A stretch of 20,585 bases of DNA from an uncultured Eubacterium sp. Lineage in GTDB: Bacteria; Bacillota; Clostridia; Lachnospirales; Lachnospiraceae. A program made the position numbers and the translations under genes. Position 1 is the first letter of the stretch; each line of letters begins with the position of its first letter. Below are positions 7,003 to 15,100 of this stretch, one piece after another. The stretch lies in contig URYE01000049.1 in NCBI GenBank assembly GCA_900551945.1, positions 1 to 20,585 on the forward strand, written 5' to 3'. A model generated the notes under the pieces. The model was not told where the DNA came from, searched no databases, and saw only the letters and a program-made list of their open reading frames with translations.

Positions 7003-8001
7003 ATGATTACAATTAATGCAAGTACTATTACAAATAATTTGCTTTCCAATAAAAGCTATTCATACCAAATTTCAAAACAAGGTTATAAGTTTGACTCAAA
7101 TGCTGAAAGTTGTTCAGTTAATGCAAATAACTTTAAAAAACAACTCCGCCACCTTAAATTCTCAGATACTTCAGAGGGAATTAACGGCTCAATAACATCA
7201 TATATAAAAGACTTTGTATCCGAATATAATTCATTTCAATCTGGATATTCTGAAATAGACGGTTCTGATAAGTTAAAAAAATATGTTAAAAAGTTCGACC
7301 AACTCATAAAAGATAATTCTGACGCACTCTCAGATATAGGAATTACAAAAAAATTAAACGGAAAGCTTGACCTTAATACTACAACTTTAAGTTCAGCTAC
7401 TTCTTCACAACTTGAAGCACTGTTTGCAAAAGACACTGAATTTATGAAAAAGGCAGAAAGCTATTCTGATACAATATACAAAGAAACTAGAAAAAGTATG
7501 CAGCAATCTTACATTGAAGGGGAGTATGCAAGTACTGCACCTACTAGTTCAACTGTAAGAAGTCTTGCAACAACACTTCCTTCGTTTGTAACTTCTATTG
7601 ACTCATTGTCAAAAAGTAGTATAACTTCATCGAATTTAGACAATGTTAAGTCACTTATTGAAAACTTTGTTAATTATTACAATAAAGTTACAAAGTATTC
7701 AAGTGATGCTAAAGACAGTCTTTCAGATGATGCTTCATCAAAAGTTGATACTATCAATTCTATTACAAATTTATATGAAGATAAACTTAATGACATTGGT
7801 ATAAGTATAAATTCTGATAAGACATTATCTTATACTAACGCAGACGGTTCTTCTGCTATTTCCGATGATTTAACAAAGCTTGAAAATATATTTGGAAGTT
7901 CTTCGGGATATCTTGGTCAGATTAAGAATGTGTCAGAAGAATTATTCAAATCAATTGTTTCAAATAATTCTGACGATGTGTCAATTGATTTTTATGCCTA
8001 A
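7003..8001 (+). CDS. Protein with two FliD-C-like segments (putative motility-associated)
   Basis: A 332-residue soluble protein, Ser/Asp/Asn/Lys-rich, without a signal peptide or membrane segment. Two related halves can be seen. One has I-DFVSEYNSF (about 69-78), L-SDIGITKKLNGKLDL (about 109-124) and LEALF (137-141). The other has IENFVNYYNKV (about 219-229), LNDIGISINSDKTLSY (about 262-277) and LENIF (293-297). The 'FV..YN ... DIGI ... G-L ... L..LF' order resembles the C-terminal domain of the flagellar filament cap FliD, but the FliD N-terminal domain is absent and the similarity is by eye only. The strong sigma-28-type promoter just upstream supports a flagellum-related role. Secretion through the flagellar export apparatus is possible but inferred. 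The ATG at 7003 has a GTGAGGGA ribosome site. The gene ends in a hairpin terminator. Confidence 0.75.
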   Translation: MITINASTITNNLLSNKSYSYQISKQGYKFDSNAESCSVNANNFKKQLRHLKFSDTSEGINGSITSYIKDFVSEYNSFQSGYSEIDGSDKLKKYVKKFDQLIKDNSDALSDIGITKKLNGKLDLNTTTLSSATSSQLEALFAKDTEFMKKAESYSDTIYKETRKSMQQSYIEGEYASTAPTSSTVRSLATTLPSFVTSIDSLSKSSITSSNLDNVKSLIENFVNYYNKVTKYSSDAKDSLSDDASSKVDTINSITNLYEDKLNDIGISINSDKTLSYTNADGSSAISDDLTKLENIFGSSSGYLGQIKNVSEELFKSIVSNNSDDVSIDFYA

Positions 8002-8034
8002 TATAGACTATTAACATAATTCATAGATGAGATT

Positions 8035-8079
8035 AAGAAGCTGTTGTATTAATGAAAATCTATACAACAGCTTCTTTTT
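8035..8079 (+). terminator. Rho-independent terminator, probably bidirectional
   Basis: A 15-bp perfect stem, AAGAAGCTGTTGTAT (8035-8049) with ATACAACAGCTTCTT (8062-8076), a 12-nt loop, and a run of T after the stem on the + strand (TTTTTC). It lies 33 bp past the stop of the FliD-like gene. On the other strand it follows the stop of the small gene at 8085 and is preceded by an A-rich stretch, so it can also end the leftward transcript of metA and the small gene. Confidence 0.9.
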
Positions 8080-8084
8080 CATTA

Positions 8085-8192
8085 TTACAGTTCATCTACC
8101 TGCTGCCTTTTCTCACTTGGAACAACAAAACTATCATCATCTTCAATCACAACTTTATTGCCTTGTATAACTCCCTTTACTGCTACTAACAT
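8085..8192 (-). CDS. Small protein, 35 aa, antitoxin-like N-terminus
   Basis: A 35-codon frame, MLVAVKGVIQGNKVVIEDDD through SFVVPSEKRQQVDEL, preceded by an AAAGGAGG ribosome site at ideal distance (7 bases) from the ATG at 8192. A second ATG at 8198 is too close to that site. The N-terminus resembles short VapB/DUF2281-like antitoxins and related small proteins of Clostridia (start with AVKG-I-GN-V-I-DD), and the KRQQ-hydrophobic end is also like them, but the middle of such proteins seems to be missing. It may be an internally deleted remnant or a genuine microprotein. No toxin gene is adjacent. It starts 42 bp after the metA stop and may be read through from it. Confidence 0.6.
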   Translation of the reverse strand: MLVAVKGVIQGNKVVIEDDDSFVVPSEKRQQVDEL

Positions 8193-8234
8193 ACACATAC
8201 CTCCTTTAAACATTGTATTTTAAATTACATCAAC

Positions 8235-9167
8235 TTAATTCTCTCCACAATCGCTATCATCATTAAGTATATATGGTGTTACCTGATATACATAATAATT
8301 AAGCCAATTCGTGTAAAGGTTATTTGCGTGGCTTCTCCATGAAAGTCTTGGTTTTCTGTTGGAATCATCGTCTGGATAGTAATTAACTGGTATGTCTGGT
8401 TCTAAGCCCTTATCTATATCTCTCTTATATTCCGAATCAAGTGTATATCTATCATATTCTGGATGCCCCATAACAAATATTTGCTTTCCCTCGTCTGCCA
8501 TAACAATATATATTCCTGCTTCATCAGAGTCAGCAAGTACTTTAAGCTTTGGATTAGAAAGAATATCCTGTCTACACGCCTCAGTATGTCTTGAATGTGG
8601 TGCTACAAATATGTCATCAAAACCTCTTACAAGTGGCTCTTTTCTATTCATTACTTTGTGTTTATAAACACCTGATAATTTAGATGGAAGAAGCACCTTT
8701 TTAACTCCAAAATGGTAATATAAGCCAGCCTGCGCTCCCCAACATATATGAAGTGTAGAAGTTATATGAGTCTTTGACCACTCCATAATGCTTGTAAGCT
8801 CGTCCCAATAATTAACATCACTAAATTCCATTTTCTCAACCGGCGCACCCGTAATAATCATTCCATCATACTTTTTCTTTTTTATATCATCAAATGTAAC
8901 ATAAAACTTTTTAAGGTGTGACGCAGATGTATTTTTAGATACATGAGAAGCCATTTGTAAAAATGTTACATCTATCTGCAATGGTGTGTTAGATAACGCC
9001 CTTAAAAGTTGTAATTCTGTATCCTGCTTTATTGGCATAAGATTTAAAATCACAATCTGTAATTCTCTGAAATCCTGTGACATCGCACGATTTTCGTCCA
9101 TCACAAATATATTTTCTTCTTCTAATTCTGCCTTTGCTGGCAAATCACTTTGTATTTTAATTGGCAT
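8235..9167 (-). CDS. metA: Homoserine O-acyltransferase MetA (predicted acetyl-CoA type)
   Basis: Catalyses acylation of L-homoserine, the first committed step of methionine synthesis. It is 310 residues from the ATG at 9167; a GTG at 9179 is in frame but overlaps the ribosome site (AAAGGTGG), so the ATG is preferred. With this start the numbering matches E. coli MetA: catalytic Cys142 in HICWGAQAG, the conserved LNLMP-K--TE block, LSGVY-H, APHSR, and the C-terminal GHPEYD, SWRSH and [12 protein letters not shown]. At position 111 ([11 protein letters not shown]) it has Glu where E. coli has Gly. In this family Glu111 is associated with acetyl-CoA and Gly111 with succinyl-CoA, so the product is probably O-acetylhomoserine. 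No SAM riboswitch or T-box was seen in the 130-bp upstream gap. Confidence 0.96.
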   Translation of the reverse strand: MPIKIQSDLPAKAELEEENIFVMDENRAMSQDFRELQIVILNLMPIKQDTELQLLRALSNTPLQIDVTFLQMASHVSKNTSASHLKKFYVTFDDIKKKKYDGMIITGAPVEKMEFSDVNYWDELTSIMEWSKTHITSTLHICWGAQAGLYYHFGVKKVLLPSKLSGVYKHKVMNRKEPLVRGFDDIFVAPHSRHTEACRQDILSNPKLKVLADSDEAGIYIVMADEGKQIFVMGHPEYDRYTLDSEYKRDIDKGLEPDIPVNYYPDDDSNRKPRLSWRSHANNLYTNWLNYYVYQVTPYILNDDSDCGEN

Positions 9168-9300
9168 ATCTATTACCACCTTTCTGTACTTTTATATCCA
9201 TTCCATTATGATATATTTTTTAATATAACAAAACCCAATGCAAGTTTTACTCTCACAATTAAGTCGGTCTTGTTATTCAGCTTTAATTTTAAGCCTTAAC

Positions 9301-11271
9301 TTATTTTACACCTTTAATTCCTGACATCTCAATAAATTCATCTTCCGTAATTATCGGTACATTGAGCTTTTTAGCATTTTTATTCTTTGATGAGGACGAC
9401 TCACTGTCATTATTAATAAGATATGATGTCTTACTTGTAACTGAGCCTGTAACCTTGCCACCTAAGCTTTCAATAAGTTCTTTTAATTGACCCCTGTTAT
9501 CAAAATGATTAAGCGAGCCTGTTATAACAAATATCTTGCCCTCAAGTGTATTAGCTGACTGACTTTCTTCTTGTTCAATATTAAGTTCTTCTAATAATTC
9601 AAGAAAAGCTTTTTTATTATTTTCATTTTCAAAATATGTCACAAATGTATCGGCAATTACTGAACCTACACCATCTATACTTTCAAGCTCTTGTCTTTGA
9701 CAATTAATAATATTTTCAACTGTCTTTAACTGTCGCACTATCATTTTCGCATTAGAAAGTCCTACATTTGCTATTCCAAGCCCGTATATAACCTTTGGCA
9801 ATGTCGTGTTTTTGGAACGATTGCAAGAGGCTATAAGGTTGTCATAAGATTTCTGACCAAAACCGTCCATATCAATTATATCATCACTATATCTATCAAG
9901 ATGGTACAAATCTTTAAACTTCTTTAGAAAACCTTTTTGTATAAACTTTTCAAGTGTAGCTTCTGACAAGCCATCAATATTCATAGCATCTCGTGATACA
10001 AAATGCGCAAAGCTCTTAACGTGCTTTGCTTGACAGTCTGTGTTTGTACAGTATAAAGTCTTAACTTCGTTAATTTCTTTAATCTGAGTATCTCCACCAC
10101 ATACAGGGCATTTTTTAGGTATATCTATGTTGCCACTCTGGGTAAGATTAGAAGCTATCTGTGGAATTATCATATTGGCTTTAAATACTTGAATTGTATC
10201 ACCTATACCAAGCTTAAGACTTTCCATAATGCTTATATTGTGAACACTTGCTCTGCTGACTCTCGTTCCTTCAAGTTCGACGGTATCAAATATTGCTACA
10301 GGATTGATAAGTCCTGTTCTTGAAGCACTCCATTCAATCTGTCTTAAAACGGTATTAGCTGTTTCGTCTGTCCACTTAAAGGCGAGTGAATTTCGTGGAA
10401 ACTTTGCTGTTCTTCCTAACGAGTCACCGTAAGCTATATCATCATACAGTATTACGAGTCCATCTGATGGAAAATCATTTGTCGTAATAGCTTTTTCAAA
10501 CCAAGCTACTGTATCGGCTAGATTATCTTTTGTAACTTCTTTATATTCAACTACATCAAAACCTTGCGTTTTAAGCCATTCAAACTGTTCTTTTCTTGAA
10601 TTTTTAAAGTCTACATTTTCTGCTGATACGAGATTAAATGCAAAAAAATTAACATTTCTTTCTTTTGTTATTTTATTATTTAACTGCCTTACAGAACCAC
10701 TACAAAGATTTCTCGGATTTTTATACTTAGCGTCTGCTTCTGGTATTTTTTCATTTATCTTTTCAAAGTCAGAATAAGTTATAAGAGCTTCTCCTCTTAA
10801 CACAAGCTTTTCTTTAAATGGAATTGTAACAGGAATATTTTTAAATACTCTTGCGTTATTAGTTATAATTTCTCCGACTTCACCATTACCTCTAGTTACT
10901 GCCTTTTGTAACTCTCCGTTGTCATAAGTTAATACTATCGTAAGCCCATCAAGCTTCCATGAAAGCAATGCTTTTTGCTCTCCTAGCCAGCTTATAAGGT
11001 CATCAACACTTTTAGTCTTATCAAGACTAAGCATAGGACTTTCATGTCTTTCTTTTGGAAGTTCACTTAACACCTCATATCCTACATTAACTGTTGGACT
11101 GTCAGAAAGCACACACCCTGTCTTTTTTTCTAGCTGTACAAGTTCATCATATAACGCATCGTATTCAAAGTTAGACATTTCTTCTACACCCTTTGAATAA
11201 TATGCCCTACCTGCTTTGTTAAGAATTTCAACAAGCTCTTTTATACGTTTTAAATCACTTTGACTATTCAC
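9301..11271 (-). CDS. ligA: NAD-dependent DNA ligase LigA, divergent
   Basis: Seals DNA nicks using NAD. The 656-residue domain order is that of LigA: an Ia-like region with YY (24-25), the adenylation domain with KLDG (Lys106), RGE (about 159-161), an OB fold, a four-cysteine zinc site (C388, C391, C408, C413), helix-hairpin-helix repeats and a C-terminal BRCT domain (about 576-650). Several adenylation motifs depart from the usual form: RGNG for RGDG, NPRNLCSGSVRQL for NPRNAAAGSLRQL, SLAFKW in motif V (Lys299 kept), and DGLVILYDD at 270-278 for the usual DGVVIKVN, so the motif IV lysine (Lys290 in E. coli) is a leucine. It may be a second, specialised LigA or a clade-specific form. GTG start with GAGGTG; it follows rluF by 22 bp. 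Confidence 0.93.
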   Translation of the reverse strand: MNSQSDLKRIKELVEILNKAGRAYYSKGVEEMSNFEYDALYDELVQLEKKTGCVLSDSPTVNVGYEVLSELPKERHESPMLSLDKTKSVDDLISWLGEQKALLSWKLDGLTIVLTYDNGELQKAVTRGNGEVGEIITNNARVFKNIPVTIPFKEKLVLRGEALITYSDFEKINEKIPEADAKYKNPRNLCSGSVRQLNNKITKERNVNFFAFNLVSAENVDFKNSRKEQFEWLKTQGFDVVEYKEVTKDNLADTVAWFEKAITTNDFPSDGLVILYDDIAYGDSLGRTAKFPRNSLAFKWTDETANTVLRQIEWSASRTGLINPVAIFDTVELEGTRVSRASVHNISIMESLKLGIGDTIQVFKANMIIPQIASNLTQSGNIDIPKKCPVCGGDTQIKEINEVKTLYCTNTDCQAKHVKSFAHFVSRDAMNIDGLSEATLEKFIQKGFLKKFKDLYHLDRYSDDIIDMDGFGQKSYDNLIASCNRSKNTTLPKVIYGLGIANVGLSNAKMIVRQLKTVENIINCQRQELESIDGVGSVIADTFVTYFENENNKKAFLELLEELNIEQEESQSANTLEGKIFVITGSLNHFDNRGQLKELIESLGGKVTGSVTSKTSYLINNDSESSSSKNKNAKKLNVPIITEDEFIEMSGIKGVK

Positions 11272-11293
11272 ACAGACACCTCGTTTCTATAAA

Positions 11294-12004
11294 TTAATTA
11301 TTTTCAAGCATACTAACAAGCTTTTTATATTCGTTTTCTGTAACTTTTCTATAACTTCCTTCTTTTAAATCGCCTAAACATATATTGATTATTCTAATTC
11401 TTTTTAGGGATACAACTTTAAAGCCTAGATTTTCACACATTCTTCGTATCTGTCTATTAAGTCCTTGTGTAAGAATTATTCTAAATGTACGTTTTCCTTC
11501 TTTTTTTACAAAGCACTTCTTAGTAGTTCTTTCAAGCTCTTTAAGGTAAACGCCATCTGACATTTTCTTAACAAAATCGTCTGTAATGTCTTTATTAACT
11601 TCAACAATGTATTCTTTTTCATGACCATTTGTTGAACGCAATATTTTATCCATTATTTCGCCATTATTAGTCATTAAGATAAGTCCATTAGAGTCTTTGT
11701 CTAATCTTCCTATAGGATATATTCTCTTATTATAACCGATATAATCTACAATATTATCTTTTCCCTGCTTGTCTGTTGTAGTACATACTATTCCAACGGG
11801 CTTGTTAAATGCAAGCAATATCATTTCTTCTTCTATCTGTATATCTTTTCCATCGACCTTGACGCACTGTCCTTCTACCACCTTACTACCCATCTTAGCA
11901 GTTACACCGTCAATACTTACTCTACCTGATTCAACAAGCCTATCGGCTTCTCTTCTTGAACAATATCCAACTGAGCTTAAATATTTATTAATTCTAGTTT
12001 CCAT
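11294..12004 (-). CDS. rluF: 23S rRNA pseudouridine synthase, RluF type (RsuA/RluB/E/F family)
   Basis: Converts a specific uridine of rRNA to pseudouridine. The 236 residues comprise an N-terminal S4 RNA-binding domain (RINKYLSSVGYCSRREADRL, about 4-23) and a catalytic domain with NKPVGIVCTTTD, the catalytic-Asp motif GRLDKDSNGL (Asp102), NGHEKEY and QGLNRQIRRMCE. The spacing and wording (NIVDYI-Y-KRIYPIGRLDKDS, TKKC-VKKE) match E. coli RluF (U2604 of 23S rRNA) better than RluB or RsuA. The ribosome site is GAGGT at about 10 bases. Its close spacing to ligA suggests one transcript. The family is certain; the exact target base is inferred. Confidence 0.92.
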   Translation of the reverse strand: METRINKYLSSVGYCSRREADRLVESGRVSIDGVTAKMGSKVVEGQCVKVDGKDIQIEEEMILLAFNKPVGIVCTTTDKQGKDNIVDYIGYNKRIYPIGRLDKDSNGLILMTNNGEIMDKILRSTNGHEKEYIVEVNKDITDDFVKKMSDGVYLKELERTTKKCFVKKEGKRTFRIILTQGLNRQIRRMCENLGFKVVSLKRIRIINICLGDLKEGSYRKVTENEYKKLVSMLENN

Positions 12005-12058
12005 TAAAATTATACCTCATAACTAGTTTACAATACTTCTTTATACTTTAAGTAATAA

Positions 12059-12079
12059 TTTTAACAAAAAATGTTAAAA
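12059..12079 (-). terminator. Possible weak terminator hairpin after the giant subtilase gene
   Basis: An 8-bp AT-rich stem, TTTTAACA (12059-12066) with TGTTAAAA (12072-12079), around a 5-nt loop, 33 bp beyond the stop of the gene at 12113. In the leftward transcript it is followed only by AATTATTA, not a clean U-run, so its role as a terminator is uncertain. Confidence 0.35.
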
Positions 12080-12112
12080 AACTCAAGTTAGATATTGTTG
12101 TGTTTTTATTTT

Positions 12113-15100
12113 TTATTTGACTCTTGTAATATTTCCTTGATTGTCAATATTCCATATCATTTCGCAATCTTCGTCTTTATAAGCTACTATCTCATCAACG
12201 GTCAAATGTCCGAAAGAATTATACCATTCCTCATCATTTTCGGTTCTTCTTACCATTGTGTCGTTATACCAAGTTGATGCTATCTTTACAACTCTTATTT
12301 TTTTCTTTTGCCATTGTGCATACATTTTAACAGTGTCATCTCTAACGGTTGTAAGATTTTTCACTTTGTCTAATGGCTGATACATTGTTCCAGCTCCATC
12401 TTGTCTTGTGTTCCAACCTAGAAATGCAAATGCTGTTCTTTCTGGTATTTTTTCGGGAATTGTTATTTCTTTATCATACTTTGTATGTATTGTATCAGGT
12501 ATGTTACTTACAGATGTTCCTGCATTTCCATCAAATGATATATCGTATTCTATTGGTTGTATTTCTTCGTCCCATATTGCGTGCATAACTGTATTTTTAT
12601 TTAATATGTATTCAGAATTTTGCGAAAATCTGCCACCATCAATACTATTTTCTGCCCACACTACGAATTTATAAGAATATTTATAACCATTCTCATCATA
12701 TTCAGGCTTTATACATTGTGCAAGATTTAATTTTTTTCCCTTTATTTCTTCAAGATTATAGGCGTTACAATACACATTGTCGGTTACAACTTTTGTTGTA
12801 TCATTTGATATTCCACCATTTAATACATACGAAAGTTTTACTGTCGATGAATATACAGCATAATACGCTTTGTTTTCTGTTAGTACAATTGTATTCTCAT
12901 TTACACCTATTTCTGCATTTGTAGCATTATCTTTATTAATCTCTTTAATACTATTATAACCTACAATTTTATATTCTGATACAATATTTTCCTTTTCGTC
13001 AATTGAATTATTTTCACTATCGCAAGCTTGTACTTCATTATCTGCCCAATCTGTATATGAAGCTATCTTTGGCACTCCCACTATTCCACTTGTTTTATTA
13101 TTATATATATCAACACTTCTTGTCGTTGTGCCTTTACTGTCTGTAAATGTTGCTGTCAAGGTCTTTTTATATACTGCATAAAATGTTATATCACTTGTTC
13201 CCATATTTACTTCTTCTAACACTTGTTCTGTATTTTTATCTTTATTCCAGCCTATAAATGAAAAATCATTTAATTTCATTGCTTTATATGTATCAAGAGC
13301 TACTTTTGCACCATAATAAATCTGTACTTTCTTATCTGCTTTATTATTATCTAACCAAGTTCCGCCATTATAAGCCACATTAAATGTAGCTGTATGTTGT
13401 ATTCTTTTATAATACAGTTTTATTGTTGTATTACCTGTTACTTTAGTTGTATCGCCTGTCTTTTCTTTATCATATTCAATTCCATTTTTTACTAAAAATG
13501 AACTTTCTTTATAATCTTCATTGTTTAATATAGTTTCATATAATTGATTGTCAATAGTTAAAGTACTATCGGGTGACGATGGATATTCGCCTGATGTGTT
13601 CATTATATAATGTTGTATTGTTACTGAATACGATTGTTTTTTCCATTTTGCATATAATGTAATATTACTTTTTACAGTGTTATATAAGCTATTGGTAAAT
13701 GTACCATCGGCTCTGACGTATTGAGTGCCTTTACCGTCTTTTTCAGTGTAATAACCACCAAATGTATGTCCTTTTTTTGTAGGTGTTTTTAAACGTGTTA
13801 TCCATGAGTTTTCGTTCATTGTGCTACTATTATAATAATAAATATCTTCGCTAGTATTGCTATATGTTTTTTTAGTATTGTACATATAATAATAAGCATC
13901 TAAGCCACCATCAGCCTTTGTACCGCCTTGATTATCTAATGTAACTTTAATTGTGTTAGGGGTGGCATTAGCTATTCTATCTACAAAGACGACAGGCATA
14001 GTAAATTCATATGGATTAGTGTATTTAGCTTGATTATGTGCTGCATTACTTGTCCATTTGCTAAATGTATAACCGTCTTTTACAGAAGCTTCAAGTTTTA
14101 CCTTTTCGCCCCATCTGTAACTGTCTTTTGTTTTATTGTCTGTGTAACTATAATGAGTTATTCCCGTAATACCCTCATTGTAAGCTAATTTCATCGGATA
14201 AGTTTTTCTATTGTAATAGTAAGTCACTACATTTTTAGTAGTATCAGGATTTATTGTAATTGTAGCTTTTTGTGTAAGCATAGTTTGTTTATCTGTTGTA
14301 GGATAATAACGACTTTGCGTCATTTTGTTTACTGTTGGGTCAAGTTTTTCTGAGTCTGACTCTTGTTCATAAACAAGTGTTGCTGCATTAATTGTTGAGC
14401 CTATTCTAGCTGTACCATTTACTTCTAAGTCTTTCTTTTCAGAATAACTTCCATCTGCATTTTGCCAGTAGTACTTAACTTTATAAGAAGCCATCAATTC
14501 AATTGTATTCGCTTTTCTATACACATCACTCGTTGGCATTGCAAACTCATATTTTTTCTCTGTTATGTCGCTTGCACCTGTCCTTGACCACTTACTCCAT
14601 TCGTAACCGTATTTTACATCAGCATTAATTCTTATCCATTCCCCCCATCTATAACTATCTTTTACAGCACTGTCAGTAACACTAAAGTGTCTTACTTCAC
14701 TTATACCATCATCCTTATATAAGTTCACCTTAAAGGTAGTTCTTGTATAATAATATTTCACTACGTTGTTTGAACTGCCTACTTTTACGGTGATTGTCTT
14801 TGATGTTGGTAGGTTAAAGTATTTCTTATTAAAATTAACGGCTGTTGATTTTGTGTCTTCTTTTATAGGGCAAGTATAGGACTTTCCTATATCGACAAGA
14901 ATTGAACTTTCTGCATTAGGACTAGTTGGATATGAACCATCTGCATTTTGTAGATAATACTGAATAGTAACTGTTTCTTTTGTCTGCTTTGTGTTTGCAT
15001 AACGTTTTACAGTGCTTTGTGGCATTGTAAAGGCATATCGCTTTTCTGTTATATCGCTTACCCCTGTCCACTTTGTAAATTCATACTTATCCTTTGCATA

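Noticed and set aside
9168..9300. Possible SAM riboswitch or T-box before metA
   Set aside because: The gap is only about 130 bp, AT-rich, without the conserved helices of either class.
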